In this document: positions 9,738 through 24,539 of the stretch, piece after piece
Layout: every line of letters begins with the position of its first letter
Numbering within the stretch: the stretch's first letter is position 1
Assembly (NCBI GenBank): GCA_009731375.1
Contig: BJOX01000276.1
Span: 267,589 to 292,127 of the forward strand
From: Paulinella micropora
Taxonomy: Eukaryota; Cercozoa; Imbricatea; Euglyphida
Direction of reading: 5' to 3'
Length of the DNA: 24,539 nt
Notes under the pieces: generated by a model
What the model saw: the letters and a program-made list of their open reading frames with translations, nothing else
Told to the model about the DNA's origin: nothing
Database searches by the model: none
Program-made: the position numbers and the translations under genes

Positions 9738-10690
9738 GCGAAGAAGAAGAAGACGAAGAAGAAGAAGAAGAAGAAGAAGAAGAAGACGAAGAAGAAGAAG
9801 ACGAAGAAGAAGAAGACGAAGAAGAAGGAGACGAAGAAGAAGAAGACGAAGAAGAAGAAGACGAAGAAGAAGAAGACGAAGAAGAAGAAGACGAAGAAGA
9901 AGAAGAAGACGAAGAAGAAGAAGACGACGACGACGAAGAAGAAGAAGAAGAAGAAGAAGAAGACGAAGAAGAAGAAGACGAAGAAGAAGAAGAAGACGAA
10001 GAAGAAGACGAAAAAGAAGAAGACGAAGAAGAAGAAGACGAAGAAGAAGAAGACGAAGAAGAAGAAGACGAAGAAGAAGAAGACGAAGAAGAAGAAGACG
10101 AAGAAGAAGAAGAAGAAGAAGAAGAAGAAGAAGAAGAAGAAGAAGAAGAAGAAGAAGAAGAAGAAGAAGCAGACGAAGAAGAAGCAGACGAAGAAGAAGA
10201 AGACGAAGAAGAAGAAGACGAAGAAGACGAAGAAGAAGACGAAGAAGAAGGAGACGAAGAAGAAGAAGACGAAGACGAACACGAAGAAGACGAACACGAA
10301 GAAGACGAACACGAAGACGAACACGAAGACGAACACGAAGACGAACACGAAGACGCACACGAAGACGCACACGACGACGCACACGACGACGAACACGAAG
10401 ACGAACACGAAGACGAAACACGAAGACGAACACGAAGACGAACACAAAGACGAAACACGAAGACGAAACACGAAGACGAAACACGAAGACGAACACGAAG
10501 ACGAACACGAAGACGAAGACGCACACGAACACGAAGACGAACACGAACACGAAGACGAACACGAACACGAACACGAAGACGAACACGAAGACTCGAAGAC
10601 TCGAAGACACGAAGACACGAAGACTCGAAGACACGAAGACACGAAGAGACGAAGAGACGAAGACACGAAGAGACGAAGAGACGAAGAGAC
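9738..10690. repeat. Polypurine GAA/GAC array grading into GAACAC and GAAGACAC units
   Basis: About 950 bp. The left half is GAAGAAGAAGAC-type. From about 10273 GAACACGAAGAC units appear, then CGAAGACGAACA and AAACACGAAGAC. The right end is CTCGAAGA, ACACGAAG and GACGAAGA. The composition changes stepwise from left to right. The Arg-, Glu- and Ser-rich frames on both strands are array translation. Confidence 0.95.
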
Positions 10691-11110
10691 CCCTGTAAAG
10701 ATTACTCTATGTGTGTTTATGGACCCCTGTATTTTAAAACCTGATTTTAAAACCGTGTGTTTATGGACCCCTGTAAAAATATGTGTGGGGAGCGTGGGGT
10801 ATAGCTACCTGTGCCTGTTTGCATGTCTTGCCGTGGATCCTTGCGCGTTTCGGCTCAACGCTTTGCTTGCCGTCTGCCTGTCTGTCGTCGGCGCTGTGGC
10901 GACTCGGCTCATGAATCGATTGGATCACATGCACTCCGGTGGAGCAGGTAGCCTCTCTCACTCTCCCCATACAACTCTTGCGTCATCCACAAATGTTGAC
11001 ATTAAAGAGAAAGTTTTCTTTTTCTGCACTCGAAAGAGTTGCTGCACTCGAAAGAGTTGCGAGACATCATCTCTCTATCTCTCTATCTATCTCGTCAACA
11101 TACTAAGGTG
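10691..11110 (+). other. Unique sequence upstream of the BAG-domain gene
   Basis: Contains the direct repeat TGTTTATGGACCCCTGTA at about 10714 and 10759. A stretch of higher GC (10800-10947) follows, ending in a good donor (GGAGCAG|GTAGCC at 10947/10948). This could be a 5' exon or leader of the gene downstream, but no frame in it is recognisable. TGCACTCGAAAGAGTTGC is repeated in tandem at 11025-11042 and 11043-11060. Confidence 0.4.
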
Positions 11111-11129
11111 GCGAGCGGTAGCAGCATAA

Positions 11130-11240
11130 ATACAGACATACATACATGCATACATGCATACATACATACATACATACATACATACATACATACATACATA
11201 CATACATACATACAAATATACATACATACATACATATATA
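11130..11240. repeat. CATA tetranucleotide array
   Basis: (CATA)n with a short TATA end, lying between the candidate leader and the first copy of the exon A motif. Confidence 0.9.
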
Positions 11241-11271
11241 AACAGGCGGCGGCAAGAGCCACCAAAAGACA
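11240..11271 (+). repeat. Diverged partial copy of exon A
   Basis: Reads KQAAARATKR in the frame where the full exon reads EQAASGATQRQR. It lacks the 5' part and runs into an ATC array. Confidence 0.5.
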
Positions 11272-11362
11272 TCATCATCATCATCACCATCATCGTCATC
11301 ATCACCATCACCATCATCACCATCATCATCATCATCATCGATGTTGTTGTTAGCATTCTGAG

Positions 11363-11403
11363 ATGGGAAGCGAACAGGCGGCCGGGGCCTCCAAGAGACA
11401 GCG
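11363..11403 (+). repeat. Partial copy of exon A (first of three near-identical)
   Basis: ATGGGAAGCGAACAGGC start, reading MGSEQAAGASKRQR. It is cut off after CAGCG by an ATC array, whereas the exon at 11742 continues. The preceding TTAGCATTCTGAG is shared by all copies. Confidence 0.8.
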
Positions 11404-11440
<37 letters not shown>

Positions 11441-11480
11441 CCACCATCATCATCATGCATGATGTTGTTAGCATTCTGAG

Positions 11481-11521
11481 ATGGGAAGCGAACAGGCGGC
11501 CGGGGCCTCCAAGAGACAGCG
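11481..11521 (+). repeat. Partial copy of exon A (second)
   Basis: Identical in the 41-bp core to the copy at 11363. It is again cut after CAGCG by ATC repeats. Confidence 0.8.
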
Positions 11522-11571
11522 ATCATCATCATCATCATCATCATCATGCATGATGTTGTTAGCATGCTGAG

Positions 11572-11612
11572 ATGGGAAGCGAACAGGCGGCCGGGGCCTC
11601 CAAGAGACAGCG
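11572..11612 (+). repeat. Partial copy of exon A (third)
   Basis: Same 41-bp core. The upstream leader differs by one base (AGCATGCTGAG). It is followed by an ATC/ACC array of about 110 bp. Confidence 0.8.
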
Positions 11613-11649
<37 letters not shown>

Positions 11650-11654
11650 CCACC

Positions 11655-11688
<34 letters not shown>

Positions 11689-11741
11689 TCACCATCACCA
11701 CCATCATCACCACCACCATCATCATTTGTTAGCATTCTGAG

Positions 11742-17067
<5,326 letters not shown>

Positions 17068-17078
17068 TCAATTTACTA

Positions 17079-17108
17079 CTACTACTACTACTACTACTTC
17101 TGCTACTA

Positions 17109-17170
<62 letters not shown>

Positions 17171-17200
17171 GCTGCTGCTGCTACTACTACTACTGCTACG

Positions 17201-17271
<71 letters not shown>

Positions 17272-17279
17272 CACTACTA

Positions 17280-17314
<35 letters not shown>

Positions 17315-17352
17315 GCTGCTGCTGCTACTACTACTACTACTACCTCTACTAC
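17079..17352. repeat. CTA trinucleotide array
   Basis: About 270 bp of (CTA)n with CTG and CCA variants, directly downstream of the BAG stop codon and so probably in its 3' UTR. Confidence 0.95.
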
Positions 17353-17439
17353 TTACTACAACTACTACGAGTGTCAAATTCCTTTTATTGTACCTCGACT
17401 TAGAGAGCGCACGCAAAGTCAGAACTTGCTGCTCAATTT

Positions 17440-17478
17440 TATCGGTCACCTCCACAAAATGTGGTCAGGTTACCGATA
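17440..17478. repeat. 39-bp hairpin
   Basis: TATCGGT at 17440-17446 pairs with ACCGATA at 17472-17478, and inner CCAC/GTGG pairs around AAAAT. Confidence 0.75.
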
Positions 17479-17485
17479 AATCTAC

Positions 17486-17574
17486 ATATGCGGCGCGCCA
17501 AATTTGACGTGTTTTGCGGGCTCGCCGGCCCGGCTCGCCCGCAAAACACGTCAAATTTGCGGCTAGCCGCATAA
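17486..17574. repeat. Long near-perfect palindrome
   Basis: Arms 17500-17520 and 17538-17558 are perfect reverse complements of 21 bp (AAATTTGACG... at the left). The loop at 17521-17537 is GC-rich and itself has GCCGG/CCGGC symmetry. Outer arms TATGCGGC and GCCGCATA extend it to about 89 bp. No coding use is visible. It may be a fold-back element or a solo pair of transposon ends. Confidence 0.9.
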
Positions 17575-17704
17575 TATACTATTCCATGTCCAGTGATGCA
17601 TTTCAGATTTTAGCACAAGATTCCTAAATTGTTGGTCATCACAGTTTCAGTGTCAAGTTGAAGTACTAATATCAGCAGATTCAATTTCAAATAGCAAAAG
17701 TACG
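17575..17704. other. Unique sequence
   Basis: AT-rich, nothing recognised. Confidence 0.5.
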
Positions 17705-18341
17705 CTTCCCACTCATCCCTTCGAGGAGCAAGTATTTTCTTATTTCCTCTTATTTTCATTTTCCTTCATTTCGCTTTCCCCATTTTCCCTTGTAGTCTGT
17801 CTTTTCCTCCCTTTTTTCGCCCTCATTCTTACTGATGTTCGCCTTCTCGTTGATACATGCTTCCTTTTTGAGTCTTCATTGCTCTACGAAAAGAAAGAGC
17901 TCTTCATTTATTAACACTACAGGCGTTCAGTGGAAAAATCAAGCCTACTGAGTGTTGAAGTTTCGTAAGAAAAATAATTTTAACACTAAGTCGGATTGAT
18001 TCCACGCAGGTTATGAATATCATCTTTTCCTCAGTTTATGCCGGCCCACCCGGTCAGTATATAATGACAGTATTCTATGTTCCGGTCTCTTGGTTATCCT
18101 TGGCTTGGAGATTACGGAGTCCCTCTACGTTAGCCGCTATTCCAGTCTTCATGTCCGACCGTTAGATAGTTGTTATATTGTAACTTTCAGGAAATAGTTA
18201 TTTAATATTGAACATTATTGTTTATTAAATATTTTTTTCAAGTTTTTTTTTCCCACTGAACTATTAATATCAATTGTAGTAATAACGATTTTTAATAATG
18301 AACACTTGCCGCTTTTCGTAGAGCTGAAAAGGAAGCATGTA
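17705..18341. mobile_element. Possible inverted-repeat element or its remains
   Basis: It starts CTTCCCACTCA, the terminus also found at 18689, 19919 and (inverted) 20186. Inside, TACATGCTTCCTTTT (17854-17868) and CTCTACGAAAAG (17882-17893) are matched in reverse complement at 18312-18341, giving a fold-back of about 490 bp. The limits are uncertain. No transposase frame was found. Confidence 0.45.
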
Positions 18342-18854
18342 CTGATTCAAGTATTAATAATCATCCACAGTAACATATACCGTCCTTGAATCATGATGTA
18401 CTGAGTTAGCTTCAGCGGCTAACTTCTAATAAAGCAAAGTAATATTAACGTGAATCATAGTATAATCTGATATTACTAGAATACTATGATATTTATTAAT
18501 ATGAACTTGAAACGAGCCGGGGCGCACTAAGGCTTCTGAACTAAAATAAATGTGTTTAAAAATTAATTATGCATGTCTTGAACTCTGAGTTCAACGACGG
18601 TAACTTTCAAAAAACAATGATACGTCACAAGTTCTTGACTGCAGTGGCATCTTTGTGCCGCCCGGTCAAATACTTCCGTCCTTTCAAGCTTCCCACTCAG
18701 AGTCAGCTCTAGTACGTGACGAGTGGCACTGGCCTTTGAAGCCGATATGCTCAGTTCAAGTGAAAAATTGTGATAGTGCTTGCGTAAAAACATCAGTGAC
18801 ACTGATGACTCGGATCATCTAACTTGATTGAAAAACAAGCCGGGCTACGGTCTT
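18342..18854. other. Non-coding stretch
   Basis: Contains a small hairpin (AATCATAGTAT at about 18453 against ATACTATGATATT at about 18481). A third CTTCCCACTCA lies at 18689, followed 17 bp later by ACGTGACGAGTGGCA. No credible gene. Confidence 0.5.
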
Positions 18855-19395
18855 GCGTGGTCTGGTAAACACATGTTAATAAATAACTATTCAAGTCACG
18901 CTTGAACTTTGAAAGCTCTTAAAGCTAGGACAAGCCGCAAAGAGACCGCGGCCTGACTCGGAACTCTCGGAAGATGATGGCCCGGACCCGAGCCACACTT
19001 TCAAGTTGAAAGCCTCCGATCCGGCATATAATAGCAGGCTGGTGACACTGCGGTGAGACTTGAAGGGAACTTGAGGTTGAACTTGATAAAGAGATGACGC
19101 CGTCATCAGACCGTCCAAGAAGAAGACTGCGTGACTCCAATAAAGGCCCCGACTCGGAAGCACGGGCCGGGTCGGAGTTGACTCGGACTCGGAAATGAAA
19201 GAAAGAACCTCTCAGTGACACTTCAAGTTGAAAAGCCTGGTATTGAAGTCACGGTTTCTTACAATATTATTACTACTGATGATCATGGCATGACTATCTA
19301 ATATTAATAATCAAAGTATTGAAAGTTGCGTAACTTGACTTTTACATATGCCAGTGAAGAATAGTTATTTATTAACAGGGGTTTACCAGACCACG
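18855..19395. mobile_element. Non-autonomous TIR element of about 540 bp
   Basis: About 39-bp terminal inverted repeats: GCGTGGTCTGGTAAAC onward at 18855-18893 against the reverse complement at 19357-19395, with three or four mismatches. Similarity continues weakly inward. The interior has CTTTCAAGTTGAAAG and several CTCGGA repeats and lacks a plausible transposase. No clear target-site duplication. Confidence 0.7.
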
Positions 19396-19471
19396 CCGGA
19401 GTGACCGTGCTCACCCCTTTGCAGTTAGTACAAGTAAGTGTGAAGTTGAGTCACGGTTTCGTTCAAGTAAG

Positions 19472-19776
19472 ATATTACTGGCCCGGGGTATATTCAAGTG
19501 TCAAACTCAGCCATCAAATTTGATTTATGGGTCAGATTTAAGATTAGCGGTCAGATTTTAGATTAGCGGCCAGAATTCAAATTAGACTCATGAATAATCT
19601 AACGGCAACATTTTGCAAAAATAATTCAGATTTTGCGGCGGACGTATATAGCAGTTAAATTGAACTAATTTGAATTCTGACCACTAATTCGAAATCTGAC
19701 CGCTAATCTGAACTGAATCTGACCCTTAACTAAAATTCGATGGCTGAGTTTGACACTTGAATGTACCCAGTAATAG
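19472..19776. mobile_element. Fold-back (MITE-like) element of about 305 bp
   Basis: Arms of about 110 bp (19472-19585 and 19665-19776) are reverse complements with roughly 85-90% identity by eye, leaving an 80-bp loop. Each arm carries about 19-bp tandem units (GGTCAGATTT...GATTAGC), three per arm. The ends are ATATTACTGG and CCCAGTAATA. No coding capacity. Confidence 0.85.
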
Positions 19777-19917
19777 TCACGGTGGTAAGGTAAGGGGCAA
19801 GGTAGGTTTGTTTGTTAGTGCGTGTGAGCTGTGCTCACTTTGGGGGTTCTTGTTAGTAAGATTGACTTCAACTTGAAACTCAGTAGTGAAAAAAAAAAAA
19901 AAGTCAGAAAAAAAAAA
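19777..19917. other. Spacer with A-rich end
   Basis: Short GGTAAGG repeats near 19793, then A homopolymers before the next element. No gene. Confidence 0.5.
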
Positions 19918-20197
19918 TCTTCCCACTCAACTTTACGAGTGGCAAGTATTATAAAATGCTATAACTAATTTAATATTATATATTGAAGTTTTTAATTTAT
20001 TAAAACAGTAGGCTTGCGTAAAAAAAAACTGATTTTATAAAATTAGTACGGTAAGCTAAACTTGTGACAGGCGGCTCAGTACCAGTACCTAATCAAATCG
20101 GAATCACGTAATAAATGAATTAATACATGTAAATTTTAATTTTGCGCAATCACTGTTTTAATAAAGTAGTTGCCACTCGTAAAGTTGAGTGGGAAGA
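19918..20197. mobile_element. MITE-like element with perfect 28-bp TIRs
   Basis: The left end, 19918-19945 (TCTTCCCACTCAACTTTA...), is an exact reverse complement of 20170-20197. Imperfect similarity goes on for about 15 bp inward. The 224-bp interior is AT-rich and non-coding. The terminus resembles those at 17705 and 18689, so a family is present. No target-site duplication could be read because an A run flanks the left end. Confidence 0.85.
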
Positions 20198-20239
20198 CGA
20201 CGAGGTAGAATGGAAAAGTTAACTGGTTAAGAGGTGAAG

Positions 20240-20490
20240 CGTTAAAAAAAACAAAAAAAAACAAAAAAAACAAAAAAAAAAAAAAACACTGAAATAAAAT
20301 ATCAATAAAATAAGATTTTATTGATAGTTGAAATAAAATTAACAATACAAAGTCAATAATTTTTTTTTAAAATAAAGTAAAATAAAATAAAAATAAAATA
20401 AAATAAAGTAAAGTAAATATGATGAAGTAAAATATATACTGTAAACTAAAATATTTATAAAATAAAATAAAATAAAATAAAATAAAATCA
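20240..20490. repeat. A-rich DNA with AAAAT repeats
   Basis: CAAAAAAAA runs and (AAAAT)n/(TAAAA)n. No gene. Confidence 0.85.
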
Positions 20491-20498
20491 TTCAAAAT

Positions 20499-20522
20499 AG
20501 AGAGAGAGAGAGAGCGCGCCTC

Positions 20523-20560
<38 letters not shown>

Positions 20561-20653
20561 CGACTCTGAGAACGAGAGAATGAGAGAACTTGATGAGAGA
20601 ATGAGGGAATGAGGGAATGAGAGAATGAGAAAAAGAGTGAGAGAAAGAGAGAA

Positions 20654-20710
<57 letters not shown>

Positions 20711-20870
20711 AAGAGAAAGAAAGAAAGAAAGAAAGAAAGAAAAGAAAGAAAAGAAAGAAAGAAAGAAAACAAGAGAGAGAGAGAGAGAGAGAGAAAGAAA
20801 GAAAGGAAGGAAGGAAGGAAGGAAGGAAGGAAGAAAGAAAGAAAGAAAGAAAAAAGGAGAGAGAGAAAGA

Positions 20871-20914
<44 letters not shown>

Positions 20915-20923
20915 GAGAGAGAG

Positions 20924-20958
<35 letters not shown>

Positions 20959-20971
20959 AAAGAAAGAAAGC

Positions 20972-21023
<52 letters not shown>

Positions 21024-21051
21024 AAGAGAGCGAGAGAGAGAGAGAGAGAGA

Positions 21052-21100
<49 letters not shown>
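20499..21100. repeat. GA, GAAA and GGAA arrays, then a CA array
   Basis: About 550 bp of polypurine made of (GA)n, (GAAA)n and (GGAA)n, then (CA)n at 21053-21099. The Leu/Ser frames on the minus strand are array translation. Confidence 0.95.
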
Positions 21101-21290
21101 GAAAACCAAATTGCAGTCGGATGCAGCACGCGCAATCTAGCTTAAAGTGATATACACCAACCACAGAATATGCACTACTATGATTATGCGTATGATTTGA
21201 TACTGAGGTGAGGTTGATAGGAATTAATTGGGGTGAGTACATAGGTAGATGGATAGATGTAATGGACAGAATCGCTCTTGTGTTTTCAAT
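21101..21290. other. Unique sequence
   Basis: Includes CAGTCGGATGCAGCACGCGCAATCTAG, open on the minus strand next to the CA array (for example KLDCACCIRLQFG). This might be another exon fragment but is too short to judge. Confidence 0.3.
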
Positions 21291-21293
21291 TTT

Positions 21294-21476
21294 CAGTCTG
21301 TCTGTCTGTCTGTCTGTCTGTCTGCCTGTCTGTGTCTGTCTGTATGTATGTATGTATTGTATGTATGTATGTATGTATGTATGTATGTATGTATGTATGT
21401 ATGTATATATAAATGTATGTATGTATGTATGTATGTATGTTATGTGTGTATGTATGTATGTATGTATGTATGTACT
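21294..21476. repeat. GTCT then GTAT arrays
   Basis: (GTCT)n at 21294-21340 passes into (GTAT)n, ending about ten bases before the PrpF stop codon on the other strand. Confidence 0.95.
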
Positions 21477-21485
21477 ATTGCACAC

Positions 21486-22728
<1,243 letters not shown>

Positions 22729-22750
22729 CTAGGGCGAGGGGAAACACATG

Positions 22751-22753
<3 letters not shown>

Positions 22754-22803
<50 letters not shown>

Positions 22804-22924
22804 GACAAACCGCAACAAAGTACAGAAAACAAAACAGAACAAAACAAAACAAAACAAAATAGTAATAATTAATGATAATGATAATGATGATGATGATGAT
22901 GATGATAATAATAATAATAATAAC

Positions 22925-22958
<34 letters not shown>

Positions 22959-22976
22959 GTAATAGTAATAGTAATA

Positions 22977-23014
<38 letters not shown>
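22754..23014. repeat. CA, AAAAC and AAT/ATG arrays
   Basis: (CA)n at 22754-22800, AACAAAAC repeats to about 22858, then ATG and AAT trinucleotides up to the SINE. Confidence 0.95.
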
Positions 23015-23015
<1 letters not shown>

Positions 23016-23102
23016 GTGCTTCTCTGTCAATGGCTGATGCATTTCTGCACATGCGCCTCCATCGTCTCACCCGTGAGGGGAGTACGAAGAATTGACGATA
23101 AG
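23015..23102 (-). mobile_element. tRNA-derived SINE, copy 4 (3' part, cut by gap)
   Basis: 88 bp identical to the 3' end of copy 5 (AGTGCTTCTCTGTC to GACGATAAG), then 153 N. It may be a separate insertion or the same locus assembled twice. Confidence 0.85.
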
Positions 23103-23255
23103 NNNNNNNNNNNNNNNNNNNNNNNNNNNNNNNNNNNNNNNNNNNNNNNNNNNNNNNNNNNNNNNNNNNNNNNNNNNNNNNNNNNNNNNNNNNNNNNNNN
23201 NNNNNNNNNNNNNNNNNNNNNNNNNNNNNNNNNNNNNNNNNNNNNNNNNNNNNNN
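23103..23255. other. Assembly gap of 153 N
   Basis: Lies between SINE copy 4 and an AAT array. Confidence 0.95.
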
Positions 23256-23375
23256 ATAATAATAATAATAATAATAACAATAATAATAATAATAAAAATC
23301 ATTGTCATTGATAATGACAATGATAATGATAATAATAATAATAATGATAATAATAATAATAATAATAATAATAAT
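23256..23375. repeat. AAT array with ATTGTCATTGATAATGACAATG hairpin
   Basis: AAT repeats around CATTGTCATTG/ATAATGACAATG at about 23298-23323, a perfect local inverted repeat of ATTGTCATT. Confidence 0.85.
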
Positions 23376-23641
23376 AGTGCTTCTCTGTCAATGGCTGATG
23401 CATTTCTGCACATGCGCCTCCATCGTCTCACCCGTGAGGGGAGTACGAAGAATTGACGATAAGCTCTAATGACACCCCCGCAAGGGCAGTTCCAACACTT
23501 CCAGACGGGCCGGTATGTTCAATGAAAATACTGGTCCAGACGGATCGGTATGTTCAATGAAAATACTGGTGGCACCGACGGGAATCGAACTGGCGACAGG
23601 GCCCAGATGGTAGAACTTGACCACTGGGCTATCACGGTGTC

Positions 23642-23643
<2 letters not shown>
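23376..23643 (-). mobile_element. tRNA-derived SINE, copy 5 (complete)
   Basis: Minus strand: GGACACCGTGATAGCCCAGTGG (A box TAGCCCAGTGG), B box AGTTCGATTCC, a 35-bp segment twice in tandem (23500-23534 and 23535-23569), and 3' end CAGAGAAGCACT followed by ATT repeats. About 268 bp. This is the reference copy of the family in this window. Confidence 0.9.
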
Positions 23644-23645
<2 letters not shown>

Positions 23646-23691
<46 letters not shown>

Positions 23692-23759
23692 TAATAATAA
23701 TAATGAGAATAATAATAATGAGAATAATGATGATGATAATGATGATGATGATGATGATG

Positions 23760-23799
<40 letters not shown>

Positions 23800-23804
23800 T
23801 GATG

Positions 23805-23852
<48 letters not shown>

Positions 23853-23853
23853 G
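23646..23853. repeat. AAT and ATG arrays
   Basis: (AAT)n with GAG and GATGAT interruptions, up to the start of the 3' open frame. Confidence 0.95.
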
Positions 23854-24342
23854 GCTTCCTCAGACTATAGCATCAGATCCAGATCCTGGACATGTGCCTC
23901 CATTGGGTCACCGGGGTCAGCCGATCCCAACGCATTGTCAGAACACCAAACAGACATAGCAGCAACAGCAACAGCAGGGGCAGATGGGGGCTGTGATGTG
24001 CATGAAGAGCTAGATGCGAGGGTGTTAGCTGAAGAGAAGAACTCGGAGACACTACGCTGCGCTCCCGAACGATTGTTTTGTAAGCTTTTTCAGGGGAAGT
24101 CGCGCTTCCGCAGTAACTTTAGGCTTGCTGCGTTGTTAGGGGTTACAGCGTTGCGTCCCCCTCCAAAGTTGGATGTGTTGTTTGGATCATATGTGTCTGA
24201 GTGTTGGTCTGCTAGGGAGGGTAAAAGGGAGGAGCTTGGGGTGGAGGATGGGGGCGAGGAGGTGATTGACCTCACTGAGGTTCCATCAGCTTCTGTCCCA
24301 CCCTCTCCCCCAAGTGACGCGCAGTGTGGACGTCCTGGCTAG
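23854..24342 (+). CDS. Open frame of unknown function, probably an exon
   Basis: 163 codons open after a TAG in the AAT array, with no Met anywhere, so it is unlikely to start here. Several AG acceptors (CTCAG, CTATAG, ATCAG, TCCAG) lie at 23860-23883. GC content is about 55%, much higher than the flanks. The middle is mixed and protein-like (RVLAEEKNSETL, LFCKLFQGKSRFR, LLGVTAL, LDVLFGSYVSECW), then acidic with EEVIDLTEV. VIDLT next to acidic residues is the classic SUMO-interaction motif. A Ser/Pro-rich stretch precedes the stop. I do not recognise a family. Confidence 0.4.
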   Translation, partial: ASSDYSIRSRSWTCASIGSPGSADPNALSEHQTDIAATATAGADGGCDVHEELDARVLAEEKNSETLRCAPERLFCKLFQGKSRFRSNFRLAALLGVTALRPPPKLDVLFGSYVSECWSAREGKREELGVEDGGEEVIDLTEVPSASVPPSPPSDAQCGRPG

Positions 24343-24539
24343 AGAGAGCGTGATTGATCCACAGGCGACATATCATCCCAACCCTGCCGCACAGAGCCCT
24401 CCCGCTCCCGCCCAAGCAACACATCCACCACCACAACCTCACCACCTACGACCTCACCACCCTCCTCACTCCCTCCATCCCCCTCAGCACCCCCCACAGC
24501 CATGCCACCGAGCCTCTGCATACTCAGCAACAGCTGCTT
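24266..24539 (+). CDS. Frame-shifted continuation, Pro/His/Gln-rich, running off the window
   Basis: In the next forward frame the sequence is open from 24266 to the window end. It reads VTRSVDVLARESVIDPQ, then a Pro/His/Gln-rich tail. The switch point would be near the C-rich stretch 24298-24311 of the previous frame, as a one-base indel or a short intron would give. Low-complexity CCA/CAC content may keep it open by chance. Confidence 0.35.
   Translation, partial: MTSLRFHQLLSHPLPQVTRSVDVLARESVIDPQATYHPNPAAQSPPAPAQATHPPPQPHHLRPHHPPHSLHPPQHPPQPCHRASAYSATAA

Noticed and set aside
9697-10744. Several frames of more than 300 codons on both strands (poly-Arg, poly-Glu, poly-Phe)
   Set aside because: Low-complexity array translation, with no start context, domain or codon signal.
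11340-11613. Regularly spaced 41-bp direct repeats resembling a CRISPR array
   Set aside because: The spacers are ATC microsatellite, not unique sequence. The repeats are exon pieces, and the context is eukaryotic.
17440-17478. Bacterial-type transcription terminator
   Set aside because: The hairpin lacks a T tract, and the window is eukaryotic.
18563-19221. Minus-strand frames of 79-98 codons in the inverted-repeat region
   Set aside because: They cross element boundaries and internal inverted repeats, and no transposase or other motif is visible.
20367-21485. Long Leu/Ser-rich minus-strand frames suggesting membrane proteins
   Set aside because: Translation of GA, GAAA, CA and GTAT arrays.

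Overview
This is a eukaryotic nuclear window. It contains short exons with GT/AG splice signals, a tRNA-derived SINE family, a gag fragment of an LTR retrotransposon, inverted-repeat elements, and a very large load of di-, tri- and tetranucleotide arrays. The lineage cannot be fixed from the sequence. A protist or alga with microsatellite-filled introns is my guess, held loosely. Nine N gaps and long G/C or A homopolymers show that the assembly is fragile here.

Layout. 1-6.8 kb: AT-rich intergenic DNA with two minus-strand SINEs (572-805, 6326-6577), two copies of an unnamed repeat whose edge reads TAGGGGCT (1058 and 5222), and microsatellites. 6.8-7.0 kb: one plausible minus-strand internal exon. 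7.8-10.7 kb: a polypyrimidine block facing a polypurine block, a frameshifted gag fragment on the minus strand (8893-9735), then about 950 bp more of purine array. 10.7-17.1 kb: the pieces of a plus-strand gene whose product carries a BAG domain (the Hsp70 nucleotide-exchange module). The domain is split over small exons at 11742, 13140, 15959, 16778 and 17029, and the introns consist largely of microsatellites, a SINE and two satellite-like blocks. 17.4-20.2 kb: a gene-free stretch built of hairpins and terminal-inverted-repeat elements. 20.2-22.9 kb: the last three exons of a minus-strand gene that I recognise as PrpF-like, again with microsatellite introns. 22.9-23.9 kb: two more SINE copies around a gap. 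23.85 kb to the end: an open reading frame of unknown function with a SUMO-interaction-like motif, possibly one frameshift, running off the window.

The most striking feature is exon stuttering. Nearly every exon of the BAG gene, and one PrpF exon, is preceded or followed by two to five partial, diverged copies of itself. The copies stay in exon order (A-A-A-A2-A2-B-B-B-C-C-D-D-E) and are separated by microsatellites. Several extra copies have lost a splice signal, while the most complete copy keeps them. I know of no standard feature type for this.

The two genes have no evident functional link. The BAG product would be a cytosolic Hsp70 co-chaperone. The PrpF-like product would be an enzyme of the diaminopimelate-epimerase fold. 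They share the same intron architecture.
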